Below are positions 37,285 to 48,184 of a stretch of DNA of 64,000 nucleotides, one piece after another; the stretch's first letter is position 1; the number at the start of each line of letters is the position of its first letter. The position numbers and the translations under genes were made by a program. A model generated the notes under the pieces. That model was given only the letters and a program-made list of their open reading frames with translations, did not search any database and was not told the DNA's origin. This stretch comes from Prostheceraeus crozeri (Eukaryota; Platyhelminthes; Polycladida; Euryleptidae), in assembly GCA_907163375.1 (NCBI GenBank), contig CAJQUW010016173.1, positions 233,757 to 297,756 on the forward strand, in the 5' to 3' direction.

Positions 37285-40200
37285 TCTGATGAAATCAAAA
37301 AGCTGAAAATCTACTACATAAATATAAATGGCTTGAATCAGTGTAAAATTAGTAATACTGACATGATCAAAGATATGGATGATGCTGACATCCTGTGTTT
37401 TGCTGAAACGCATTTAAAGAATGAAGACCAGTTTCCTATGATTAGAAATTACACAGGTTATCACTCCATTGGAAAGAAATCTACCAATTTAGGAAGGAAT
37501 ATCAGAGGTATATCACTCTATGTAAAAGATGATATCCAGAAAATAAAGATAGAAAATATCGTCAATGAAAATGGGAGAATTCTTATCGCTAAAATAATAG
37601 TACATATCATGCATCTATGCTATCATATGTTATAGAAGTAACAGAGAATCTAAATACAAAGATAAAGAATTCTATCAAATTATAAAAGACTACATAATCC
37701 AACATAATATGGAAAATATTATAATGATTGGAGATCTAAATGGAAGAATTGGAGTAGAAAATGATAACAAAAATCTTGGTCTTCCAATGAGGAAATCCGA
37801 AGATTCAACTGTAAATAGTTATGGACAAGAAATAATAACATTCTGTAATGAAACCAAATTAGTAATAGCTAATGGGAGATTCGAAAATGAAAATTCAGTA
37901 GGAAAATGCACATACCATTGCATTCTAAATAATGAAGTCAAAAAATCTATGATGGATTACTCTATCGTATCAGAATCAGTGTTGAAACATTAAACGAATT
38001 TGATATTGGTAATCCAGTTTTGTATACTGACCATTCACATCTTAAAATAAAATTGAACATCACATCAAATAAAAGAATCATTTTAGAAAATGACAGGCCT
38101 CAAAATAAGAAAATCATGCCATATAAATGGACAGAAGAAAATGTCTCAACATTTGATAGCGATAAGTTTAGCCTAAAATGCTCTGCGTTGTCAAGAAAAT
38201 TGACTACTTGTAATATGAATGCAAATGACATATATACTGAACTTCTTCAAATAAAGAACAACTCAACTCATTTTCACGCACGTAAGAAATCAAAATATTC
38301 AGAAAACACTTCAAAATTAAGAAGAATCTATAGAAAAGAGGTCACATCATTCAAAGAAAATAGATCAGATAACAATTTGAAAAAATTGATGTCATCAAGA
38401 AAACTACTGCAAAAGCAAATAAGGAAGGAAAAGCGAAAAATTAAATCCAAGAATTTTGATAGATTGATAATTGCGAAAAATAATAATGATCATAAAGAAT
38501 ATTGGAGAATACTAAATGGAAAGAAAAGGACCACTATTACTTCAAAATTGAAAATGATGGATTTTAAAACTGAAATGATGAATTCTGAGTTATGTGAAAA
38601 TGTTCAAGATTGTATCATTTCGGAGAAAAGTAGAGATTTGAACATGTCTACAGATTTTGCTGATATTCTTGACGCTGAAATAACACTGCGTGAATTACAA
38701 TCGAATTTGAAAAATACTAAAAACTCAAAATCAAGTGGCCCTGATCAATTTGTGACTGATATATTTAAGATTAATGAAAATGCATTACCCATATTGCAAA
38801 TTTTGTATAATAAACTTCTGCTTGATAATCAGGGACCAATACCATTTTCTGAAAGTTGGATAGTACCAGTTTACAAAAAAGGTGACAGAAATATGGTAAA
38901 TAGCTATCGCGCTATAAATTTAAGCTCAAACATTGAAAAATTGTTAACGAAAATACTCAACAACAGACTGAGCAAATGGTTAAAAAGAAATTGCATCATT
39001 CATCAATGCCAAACTGGTTTTATGAAAGGAAGTTCTACAATGGATAATATATACATAGTAAAAGAATTAATGCAAATCTACAAAAATAATAAGCATCCAC
39101 TATACATGTGTTTTATTTATTTATCAAAGGCCTTTGATACTATTCCAAAGAAACTTCTTTTTTACAAATTAAGTAATATGCTTCCCAATGGCAACTTTCT
39201 CCGCCTGCTGAGAGGACTGATAAGTGAGAAAAATTATAAAATTCTACATGACGGTAATGAATCTGATGCTTTTACTTTGAAAAATGGAATACCCCAAGGA
39301 GACAGTTTGTCACCAACTCTGTTTTCAATATTTATAAATGACCTTGCAAAAGAACTTTACTTAAACATTGGTGATCGCAATGCAGTCAAACTTGGAGCAA
39401 TTAAAATCCCTTGCTTAATTTATGCCGATGACATTCTTCTGATGAGCAATGATAGAAATAGTTTAGTTAATCAGATACAAAAGGTCCATGATTTTTGTAA
39501 GCAAAGTGGCTTGAAAATAAATTTCGAGAAAACAAAAATCATCATTCAAAATACCAAACACGAGAATAATCATGTAGAACTTAATCTGATAAATGAAGTA
39601 AAGCGAATTGAAATAGTTCGTGAATATAAATATTTAGGATTCTGGATAGCCAACAACACAAAGAAACATTTACTTTCTCTAACTAAGAACGGCAACAAAT
39701 CGGCATACCTAACTACTAAAAAACTTAAAGAAATCGGATGCTCTAATGGAATTATTGTGAAAAATACCTTTGAAATGTTAACATTATCAAAAATGCAATA
39801 TGGTGGAGAATTTTGCTATTATAATAAATGATCTGAGCTAAACAAAATACAGTTTCAATTCTACAAACCTTTCTATCATCTGCTGACTACGACTGCAAAT
39901 TATTGTTTAATAGGTGAGTTCGGACTATTTCCTTTTGAATATTACTTCGATAAAGCTGCAATCAATCTATGGATTAGAATTGTCTTCAGCGAAAATACTA
40001 GCACAATGAAAGGTTGTTATGATCATATTTTATATAACCTAGAAAATAGAAAATATTCATTCACCTGGTGCTGGAGAATGGAAAAACTTCTAAAACAACT
40101 TAATTTATCATATTTATGGCTGAATCAAAACAATTTGGAAACAAGCAAACAAAAAGGTAAAAACATAGTCATAACAAGATTAATTGAACATTTCAGAGTC

Positions 40201-40602
40201 GTATGGATAAATGATACGAAGAAAAGTAGAACTAGGATTGACTATCTTGAACTATGCCAATTCGATTGCAGCCCAAAAACCTATTTGAACCTCAATGTAG
40301 GGCTAAAAATAGTAATACCATTATTGAAATTAAGATGCGGAAACCATGATTTGGCAGTAAGAACCGGTAGCTATAGAAATCGATTAAGTTATGAAGAAAG
40401 ACTATGTAATTTATGCGATGATAGAACAATAGAAACTGTATTTCATTTCATTTGTGAATGTTCAGTATACAACAATATCAGGCTGCATTTCATACCCTTC
40501 TTTTCACGCATCTCGAAACAAGTTTTTTATGCTATGTTACAAACTTTAGAAATGGGGAAAGTCATGCAACTGAGCAAATACATTAAGAACGCGACTAACT
40601 AA
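37285..40602 (+). pseudogene. LINE ORF2: AP endonuclease and reverse transcriptase, broken
   Basis: The endonuclease begins near 37300 (YYININGLNQ, then DILCFAETHL), continues in another frame at 37709 (IIMIGDLNGRIG) and ends around MMDYSIVSES. The RT is in the main frame from 38020: SSGPDQFVTDIF, VYKKGDRNMVNSYR, then CQTGFMKGSSTMDNI, GIPQGDSLSPTLFSIFIND, CLIYADDILLMS. Motif A reads CFIYLSKAFDTI, where the usual catalytic Asp is Tyr. The C-terminal frame (40006-40602) has a zinc-type CNLC ... HFICEC module. Breaks: two frameshifts (near 37635 and 37993) and an in-frame TGA at 39829. A YADD box and endonuclease place it with Jockey/CR1/L2-like LINEs; the clade is not settled. Confidence 0.85.
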
Positions 40603-40781
40603 CATCAGAACTGACAGATTGTAGCAATGACCAATGGCATCGTGATCTATGTTCAGACGCATTAAAGATTCATAAAATGCTACATCACATTCACTGCGAA
40701 CTAGAAACACGAGCAAGAATCGAGAGGTCCGGAACGCATATCAAACTTGTGCAGCATTCTCATTAACCGATCCTATTGCAG

Positions 40782-42340
40782 GTAAGACAATTTGAAGGAT
40801 CATTTACAGATACGTATTGATAATTATTACGTTTTGCTTTTTCATGTGTTTTTTGTTCCGGACCTCTCACATATTAGGACTTACTAATTAGACGAGAAGG
40901 GTGTCAAAGATTATTAATAAGTAAACATTTATTAATGCCGCTCATCAACATTGTGCATTTTGTCTTGAATGATTGCAAACCTAGTTATGCATGTCATTCC
41001 AATTGATGCAAAAATCGAAAATACCTAGCAACTTATATTCAGTATTAAATGAATTGTCCTCTCCTTCCAGACATAGTTATTCAACGTCTATCATTCTATC
41101 ATTCTCACTTCAAATCATAATTTGTAAATATCTCACTTCTGATTTCATTGTCATTCTTGCAAATATGTCATTTTATGTACTCGATACTTGTCATCGCATA
41201 ACCTGTCATACTTTTGTTATAACCTGATCAACGTGTTTTCATGCATTGGAAATATACGATTCTGATAAAGCAGAAGGAAATGATATTATTTTACAGATCC
41301 TCCTTGTCTGACAGCCTATGTGAGGTAATGTTTGTTAAATTGGCAACTCGATGACCTGCGCTATTGCTTTCCTGCTGAACCTCAAGAGAATCTTCTTAAA
41401 CGTGATCAGGCAACAGCTGCCACTGGCAAGGCAAAATCACAGATTCAAAGACAATGATTTCAATTTACTTTGAAAGATGTATATGGGTCTATATCACCAT
41501 TCAGATTCAAGAAATGAAACATGAATTTAGTAAATCATAAAATCAAGTCGGTGAAAATTGAATTAAAAACCTGACATTTCAGCCACGAATAATATCGCGA
41601 CTTTTTCATAGAGACTTCTATTATAATACAATTCATGAAATTTACTTGATAATCTGGTTGATTTCCTTCTAGTTAGGATGCTTATTAGCAAATATTCATT
41701 CATTTTGATATCCAACTTGTCTCATACTGCGCTTACATAGGAGCGTCATCTCGGTAGTATATAAATTGGCAAAAGTGCTCAAATAAATTTTTGGACCACG
41801 GGAACATAATCTCCGCAAAAAGCTGAATCTTTTCATATAAAAATTTTCACTGTATACAGATACTTCTTTGAGTCGACACTCTACCTATATATCCCTACTC
41901 TATGCCATTTACATCTTTCAAAGTAAATTGAAATCATTGTCTTTGAATCTGTGATTTTGCCATGCCAGTGGCAGCTGTTGCCTGATCACGCTTAAGAAGA
42001 TGCTCTTGAGGTTCAGCAGGAAAGCAATAGCGCAGGTCATCGAGTTGCCAATTTAGCAAACATTACCTCACCAAAGCTGTCAGACAAGGAGGATCTGTAA
42101 AATAATATCATTTCCTTCTGCTTTATGCTATCATGATCAGTCAATTCTGTTGTAATTTCTTCAAAACTTCATAAATGCGGTTATCTCACATTTGGAAACA
42201 ATTCCGACTGTATCTCCTTTGAGTTCATTTAATAAAATCGAAAGTGTATACACATTGGGGCAAAGATATCTGCATTGAGGATAATAATAAATGCGGAGTT
42301 ACCACTCTACCTAATATACCTACTCTATGACATGATAAGT
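40782..42340. repeat. Right mosaic inverted repeats flanking the nest
   Basis: An inverted pair with arms of about 210 bp (41268-41490 and 41922-42134) encloses an inverted copy of module A (about 41495-41905). Beyond it lies an inverted copy of module B (about 42120-42330). The order is thus not a simple mirror of the left side (A then B). The stretch 40782-41267 is unassigned and contains no supported gene. Confidence 0.55.
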
Positions 42341-43890
42341 TTCAAGACTATTCGTTCAGTAGTTTCTCTGAAAAAATTGATAATGATGAGAGCGGTAATA
42401 CAGCCATTTAATGCAGTACTATCAATTTGGAAGAAAATATTCAGATGAAGACTGATGCTGTATAGCTTGATAAACGCCAAACTCCCTCTGTAGAATTCAT
42501 GACCATTAACAAATTCAGCGAGAATCCGAATATCACACTGAGGAATTGGCTATTAATAGGGCTCCCATGTCAACAACGCTCTTCCAGTTATTTACCAAGC
42601 TGAAACATGCAATGGATCTATGTATTGCAAATAGTTAACAGAGGGCATTTCAGGTCCAACTGGAATCGATCATCGCATGTCTGTCGATGTCAAAGATGTT
42701 GACAATGTGCATCGTATGACATACATATTGGTATATGTTGCAGGGTGCGAAGTAAGGGGGGGATGGGGGGGGGATCCGTCCCTACCAGTGATAATCTGAA
42801 TCCCCACCAGTACACAGGTTTGATTAGTCCTGGGGGGGGGGATCCCAGATTGTCCCTCCCAGTGATGTGTCTCTCAGAATGTATGTCTACTTTTTCTGTC
42901 TCTCAGAGTGGCTTTTAGCCGATTCCACTTGACGGCTATCTTCAATGCTGCAGCACATTGTGTGTGTGTGCTGCTGCAATGAAGAACATCTGACTCACTA
43001 ATACCCCGTCCACTGCGTGGGCAGCAGTTAGTGCATGTGTCTTGACCGAACTCTGTTTTTTCATCATCATTCGTCGCTTCTCCACGAGTTTTCCCTGCAA
43101 TTTCGTCCGTCGCATCGATCATTGTCATCAACCAACTTCGATTTGGATCGTGCTTGAGGTAAGCTTTCAAATATTTTCTAAGGGATACTTATAACTAGGG
43201 TTGCCAACGTCCGGTATTTTAGGATCCTGTCCGGTATGCGCTACGGTGTCCGGTTTGTCTGGTATTTTGGGGATGACCAAGGAGCGCGGAACAGGGGGCC
43301 CCGGTTAATAGCGTTTCATTGGAATTAGGGATTGGCTCAAATTGACAGTAAGTTGGCAACGCAAGAACCTAATCTTGTTTTACTGGTAGAATCGGTGCAG
43401 CAGCCGATTGAAGCAGTTTGGAACTGACACACCGTCAACACAACACACACAGCTGTTTAATTCTTCTCAATGAACTGATCATGGAACTGATAGTGAATGA
43501 TACGACTTTACCATACTTTCCCAGAATGACTGACTGACGTCACTCAACTTCTGCTTTAGAACCAATACTTCACTCATGTCCGACTCGTTAGCTTAGCTTA
43601 TTGTTCTCTTGAAAATGACGCATCTCAAGTATCCAATCACTAATCTTGATTTGTCGAATAGTGAATTCGCATTCGAAATCGCATTGCAATTTCATTTCAG
43701 TGAACTATTGACTATCGTCGAGACGTTGTGCTCCTATCTTACACCGATAACTTTGATAATTCAAAACGTTATGAATCTCTAATCCTTATAAATGACGTTG
43801 ACAATAATTTCGCGACATACAGTATAAATTATTCTTAGACAGAATAGCTTAATATTCTTCATATCATAGCATCACAGATTATTACAAGAA
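42341..43890. other. Unassigned region with G-tracts and a possible short MITE
   Basis: Runs of 7-10 G occur at 42757-42775 and 42831-42841, which could form G-quadruplexes. A minus-strand frame (43170-42874) has no recognisable domain. At 43197-43366 GGGTTGCCAAC and an inverted GTTGGCAAC suggest a short MITE, but no target duplication was seen. Confidence 0.3.
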
Positions 43891-43891
43891 G

Positions 43892-44388
43892 CATACATGC
43901 CAAGTCTCCCGCATTTCGCGGGAGTCTCCCGCATTTTTAGTCAATCTCCCGCTCACCCGCATAATTGCTTAAATCTCCCGCATCGTCATTTATTTACGCC
44001 GTATTTTAAAGTAGGCCAACAGTTTTTATCCTTCTAGTGTGCTCTTTCCATCATTCAAATGTAACAGCAAGCGTTCGGACTGATTAGCTACTCACCGCTA
44101 GCCTATTCTTCGATTAGCCCTCCTCCATTCCCTCACAACCAATGAGAAGCATGCAATCATACGTTTATTGAAAAGATAGATCTTCTTTTGATTCACGAAT
44201 TCTATCTTTTTTATTGGAAATGTGACAAATTAATTGTCTTCAAAAATAAATATTCTCCATTTATTGAAGGAAATATAGGAAGTTGATAGGGCTTTTAAAT
44301 ATGATTTAATCTAATTTTACTATTTTTGTTGTTAGATCATTTGATGTTGGGTCTCCCGCATTTTCTTTTTGAAACCTTGGCATCTCTG
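43892..44388. mobile_element. 497-bp MITE with CTCCCGC subterminal repeats
   Basis: The ends are inverted (CATACATGCCAAG on the left; CTTGGCATCTCTG on the right). They are flanked by AAGAAG on both sides (43886-43891 and 44389-44394), a 6-bp match. TCTCCCGC or CTCCCGCAT recurs five to six times near the left end and once inverted-side. The ends resemble those of hAT-like non-autonomous elements, but the duplication is shorter than the usual 8 bp. Confidence 0.5.
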
Positions 44389-44459
44389 AAGAAGATCGAG
44401 CAAGCCTATTCAGCTGATGTCTGAACTACTGTAGTCTACATGTACAACATTAGTAGTAA

Positions 44460-45624
44460 GGAAGTGACAAACACCAGATAGCGCAAGATGGCCGCCATCG
44501 CTGACGTCCCCCCCCCTCTGGAACGGCAGAGTGTCGTGGTCGGCCGCCGTGGTGCTTCGGGTCTCAGCCCCCCCGCTCTGGAACGATAGAGTGTCGGTCG
44601 TGGTGGACTTGGGCGACCGCCAGGATTAGTCTTGAGGCTATAGTGTGTGATGTTTTTGGTGCAATCTGCTGAATGTTGGGTTGTAAAATGGGTTGTTTCG
44701 AGTGGAAGGAGTGGTCGGATGAGAAAACGGAGGTCGGATTCGTATTCAGCGTGAAATTCTGCATCGGTAGGGTGAGTTTCAAGGCAATCGGTGAGAAAAA
44801 ATTTTCAACATTTTTCGAAAAACGACAGAGTTAGAATTTGGGACGTTTTGGTGTGTAGCGTCAAAACGAAGCATCGGATGAGAAAACGGAGGTCAGATTC
44901 GGATTCAGCGTGAAATTCTGCATCGCTATGGTGAGTTTCAAGTCAATCGGAGAGAAAAAATTTTCGGCTGACGTCCCCCCCCCCTCTGGACAGCTTGCTT
45001 CGATTTTGGCTTCCAGTGGACGGATTTTGTCGTGCGATAGCTCGTTTGAAAGCTAAGAGTGAGACAAATTCAGTGAAAAAATCGGCTTGTTCCTATCTGT
45101 CTTCGTTCAAAAGTTAGAGCGGTTACAAGATTTTAGGTCGGAGCTCGCTTACCTGAAAAATTCTAAGTGTCAGAGTGACTTTGTATGGGTAAAATTTTGA
45201 AAATTTTCCAAAGTGTGGAATTTCGACCTGGGACCGTCACCAAAACATTTTTCATCAAATTTCACTGACCTCCCCCCCCATCTGGACAGCTTGCTTCGAT
45301 TTTGGCTTCCAGTGGACGGATTTTGTCGTGCCATAGCTCGTTTGAAAGCTAAGAGTGAGACAAATTCAGTGAAAGAATCGGCTTGTTCTTATCTGTCTTC
45401 GTTTAGATGTGAGACGCCATTTAAGATTTTGGGACATTGGCGAAAAACGACAGAGTTAGAATTTGGGACGTTTTGGGCTGTAGCTTCAAAACGAAGCATC
45501 GGATGGGAAAACGGAGGCCAGATTTGGAATCAGCGTCAAATTCTTTATCTGTATGGTGAGTTTCATGTCAATCGGAGAGAAAAAATTTTCAACATTTTTC
45601 GAAAAAACGAGTTAGAATTTTTGC
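44460..45624. repeat. C-tract-bearing dispersed repeat family, target of the Polinton
   Basis: Modules recur directly: CTGGACAGCTTGCTTCGATT at about 44986 and 45282, AAACGAAGCATCGGATG at about 44867 and 45488, and runs of 8-10 C before CTCTGG (44507, 44570, 44976, 45271). The same family continues on the far side of the Polinton (from 63911: GACGAAGCATCGGATGG). The Polinton therefore landed inside one copy. The 140-residue frame at 45213 lies in the repeat and is not a credible gene. Confidence 0.7.
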
Positions 45625-45630
45625 GATGGC

Positions 45631-46167
45631 AGTAGTTTATAGTGTGACATCCGGCGCGACGCTTCGCTTTGCTTTGCTTCGCTTCGCTTGCGCCGGATGT
45701 CACACTTTTGCGGGGGTTTTCAAAATTTTCAAAAAAATCAAAATTTCAAAAATTTAGGTAGATTTCAAATTTCACGTGGCCGAAGGGCGAAAATTTAAGT
45801 TGTCTCAAAATATCACGTGGTCTAAGAATTTTGAAAATTTAGGCAGACGAAAATTTAAGTTGTCTCAAAATATCACGTAGTCTCAATATACCAGAAGATT
45901 GTATTCAAAATATTTATTCAAAATATTTATTCAAAATATTCATTTAAAAATGGAAGAAACAAAAGTGGATGAAACAAAAGTGGAAGGAACCTCAAGAATA
46001 TATCCTTCGTTATCATATGAACGTAGTTCTACTTTAATGGACATTGAAAAGATTAACATTGAAAAAATGAATAAAGAAAAACACAAAGATAGAGTTAGGT
46101 ATATGAAAGATAAGGAATCTCAATTATTATTAAGATTAGAGCATTATAAAAAATTAAGAAAGAGATG
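45631..46167 (+). repeat. Polinton left terminal inverted repeat
   Basis: Matches the inverted right end (63891 inward) almost base for base up to about 46167, apart from one substitution near 45823 and small indels near 45970-45990. A 16-bp perfect hairpin (GTGTGACATCCGGCGC at 45642-45657 and its complement at 45690-45705) lies 11 bp from the terminus, with a 32-nt loop of GCTTC/GCTTT repeats. Direct repeats of a CGAAAATTTAAGTTG-type block follow. Confidence 0.9.
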
Positions 46168-46270
46168 GTCTAATGCTTTAACAATTGTCATTTCATCTGG
46201 AGTTCTTACAATTCCAGTAGTTGCTACTGCTTTAACTCGATACAAAATGAAAACACATTTCCATCTTTGA
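45950..46270 (+). pseudogene. Truncated TIR-borne copy of the 62859-63572 gene
   Basis: It starts like the right-hand gene (MEETKV, then IYPSLSYERSSTLMDIEKIN, then the coiled-coil KHKDRVRYMKDKESQL). It lacks about 20 codons after LRKRW and diverges after VVATALT, ending soon at 46270. Up to 46167 the DNA is nearly identical to the right copy; from 46168 to 46236 it matches at protein level but with several synonymous differences. So the TIR proper ends at 46167 and the rest is an older relic of the same gene. Confidence 0.75.
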
Positions 46271-46304
46271 AATATTTTATTCACATCACAGACAAGTACT
46301 ATGT

Positions 46305-46785
46305 ACAAGTAGCATGGTTTACAACGAATAAAATATGTTGACTAGAAAATGTATTATGCCATGATACAATTGTTTCTGTATGAGTAAAATAAGGGAAGGC
46401 TCATAGAACTATAAAACCAATGAGGACAAGTAGCATAGTTTACAACGAATAAAATATGTTGACTAGAAAATGTATTATGCCATGATACAATTGTTTCTGT
46501 ATGAGTAAAATAAGTTAAGGCTCATAGAACTATAAAACCAATGAGGACAAGTAGCATAGTTTACAACGAATAAAATATGTTGACTAGAAAATGTATTATG
46601 CCATGATACAATTGTTTCTGTATGAGTAAAATAAGGTAAGGCTCATAGTACTATAAAACCAATGAGGACAAGTAGCATGGTTTACAACGAATAAAATATG
46701 TTGACTAGAAAATGTATTATGCCATGATACAATTGTTTCTCGTAAATTCAAATAAGGGAAGGGTCATAGTACTATTATCTATTGG
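46305..46785. repeat. 121-bp tandem repeat, four copies
   Basis: The block beginning TAGCATGGTTTACAACGAAT or TAGCATAGTT recurs at 46310, 46431, 46552 and 46673, exactly 121 bp apart, with few changes. The last copy decays after about 46740. It contains no coding frame and lies between the left TIR and a minus-strand gene. A replication or transcription control role is possible but unproven. Confidence 0.9.
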
Positions 46786-46800
46786 GAGTAGCTTACCGTT

Positions 46801-47391
46801 TCAATTGATTGAGTTTAAAATTTGATCAAGGGTTGGGCGGTGTCTCCCATGGCGAAGATACGAGTCAATAATAGCGAAATTCCTTTTGAAAAATGATATA
46901 GATTCCGTCGAGTTCTTAATAAACGGAAATCGTAAATATAGTTTATAAAATTTTCTTAAAAAGATGCTATAGCCTCTCGAATAACCTAATTGTTTACAAA
47001 CATGGCCACTTCCCCGGATTGCAGTCAAAGCTCTTCCTTTTAACAACGATAACTTCACAGTATTGTTCACCGAAATGTCTTCTTCTCTTCTTAAATGTGC
47101 TAAATAATTAGTTAGCTCTGATGCCAAGATGTCTCTTTGAATTTCTTCTTCAAAATTATCGTTTGAACTGATATTGATGGCGTTATCTTGCAATGTGTCT
47201 TCAAATCGATTTATCACTAAAAATTCTCTGAATGTTTTTGATGCGTGGATGTCTTCTTCTTCCCTTGGTTTAAGATATTTCTCCTGAAATTCTGTTAGCA
47301 TCTCAATACACTTCTCCCGTTGATCTTCGTTCACAATAGTGTCTGAAATTTTTCTTTTCAAATCGGCAAAGGCGATGCTTGAACGTGCCAT
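46801..47391 (-). CDS. Polinton hypothetical protein, 196 residues
   Basis: The ATG start at 47391 is clean and the frame is intact. I do not recognise the family. The N-terminal half is charged and helical (DLKRKISDTI, REKCIEMLTEFQEKYL); the C-terminal half is basic and aromatic (GYSRGYSIFLRKFYKLYLRF, then SFFKRNFAIIDSYL). There is no signal peptide, membrane helix or cysteine cluster. Composition is less AT-biased than neighbouring Polinton genes, which could mean a later acquisition. It lies between two tandem arrays (121 bp downstream, 62 bp upstream). A nucleic-acid-binding accessory role is possible, as inference only. Confidence 0.6.
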   Translation of the reverse strand: MARSSIAFADLKRKISDTIVNEDQREKCIEMLTEFQEKYLKPREEEDIHASKTFREFLVINRFEDTLQDNAINISSNDNFEEEIQRDILASELTNYLAHLRREEDISVNNTVKLSLLKGRALTAIRGSGHVCKQLGYSRGYSIFLRKFYKLYLRFPFIKNSTESISFFKRNFAIIDSYLRHGRHRPTLDQILNSIN

Positions 47392-47786
47392 TTTCGTTAA
47401 AAACGTAGTGAATTAATTATGATAAAAATAAAATTGTTGAAAGTCGCTGATGAAATCGACCAAAATAGATAAAGGTCACAGATGATTCGTAAGCAGACAC
47501 ACTCTCGTAGAACGCTCACAGAATGAATGCACGCAGTAATACGTGGAATAATTGCAGCAGCTGTTCAAGTGAAAAGTCATGAGTTATGCGGGTCATAAAG
47601 AATTCTCTCATACTGAATAGCTTAAACTTGTAGCAGCTGTTCATGTTGAGAAATTTGGTAACAGATGTTGCTAATGTCTTAATACAGATAAAACAATCAA
47701 TATCCTCTTAACAAGAGTTCATAAGAATAAAATGGAACAATGTAACGTTTTTAATTTAGATTAAATTAAATCATTTCAAAATCGAA

Positions 47787-48148
47787 TAAGTAGTAAGGAA
47801 AGACATCATTAGAGAACAGTTTTAAATCAATACCCCCTCCCTTCTGACTAAGTAGCAAGGAAAGTCATCATTGTGGAACAGTTTTAAATCAATACCCCCT
47901 CCCTTCTGACTAAGTAGTAAGGAAAGACAACATTAGAGAACAGTTTTAAATCAATACCCCCTCCCTTCTGACTAAGCAGCAAGGAAAGTCATCATTGTGG
48001 AACAGTTTTAAATCAATACCCCCTCCCCAGTAGTAAGGAAAGTCATCATTATAAAAATGTTTTAAATCAATACCCCCTTCTGACTAAGTAGTAAGGAAAG
48101 ACATCATTAGAGAACAGTTTTAAATCAATACCCCCCCCTCCTTCTGAC
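47787..48148. repeat. 62-bp tandem repeat, six copies of alternating subtypes
   Basis: Units begin TAAGTAGTAAGG or TAAGCAGCAAGG at 47787, 47849, 47911, 47973, about 48027 and 48085. Two subtypes (GACATCATTAGAG and GTCATCATTGTGG) alternate in the first four, giving a 124-bp higher-order period. Each unit ends in AATACCCCCTCCC, a C-run on this strand. The array sits just upstream of the protease start and is the largest non-coding gap in the element (47392-48184), so it is a candidate promoter or origin region. Confidence 0.9.
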
Positions 48149-48184
48149 TTCTAGGGGTCCCTTAAGAAATTTTTTTATTATAAA

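Larger units (their letters stand above)
28341..40781 (+). mobile_element. LINE with 73-bp identical terminal direct repeats, interrupted by a Tc1/mariner nest
   Basis: The same 73 bp (beginning ACGAGCAAGAATCGAGAGG, ending CCTATTGCAG) bounds the element at 28341-28413 and 40709-40781, identical by eye. Between them lie a gag-like ORF1 (28416) and an endonuclease-reverse transcriptase ORF2 (about 37285-40602), both broken, and a 7.6 kb Tc1 insertion in the 3' part of ORF1. Without the insertion the element is about 4.8 kb. Terminal direct repeats are not typical of LINEs. They may reflect a template-jump or circular intermediate, or a shared promoter unit. Confidence 0.65.

Noticed and set aside
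42750..42860. Regulatory G-quadruplex element
   Set aside because: G runs are present but nothing nearby links them to a gene; C/G runs also occur in the neighbouring dispersed repeats.
45213..45635. 140-residue frame left of the Polinton
   Set aside because: Lies wholly in a dispersed repeat with several near copies and runs to the insertion point; no domain.
46305..48148. CRISPR array
   Set aside because: Tandem units are contiguous without unique spacers and lie in a eukaryotic Polinton.
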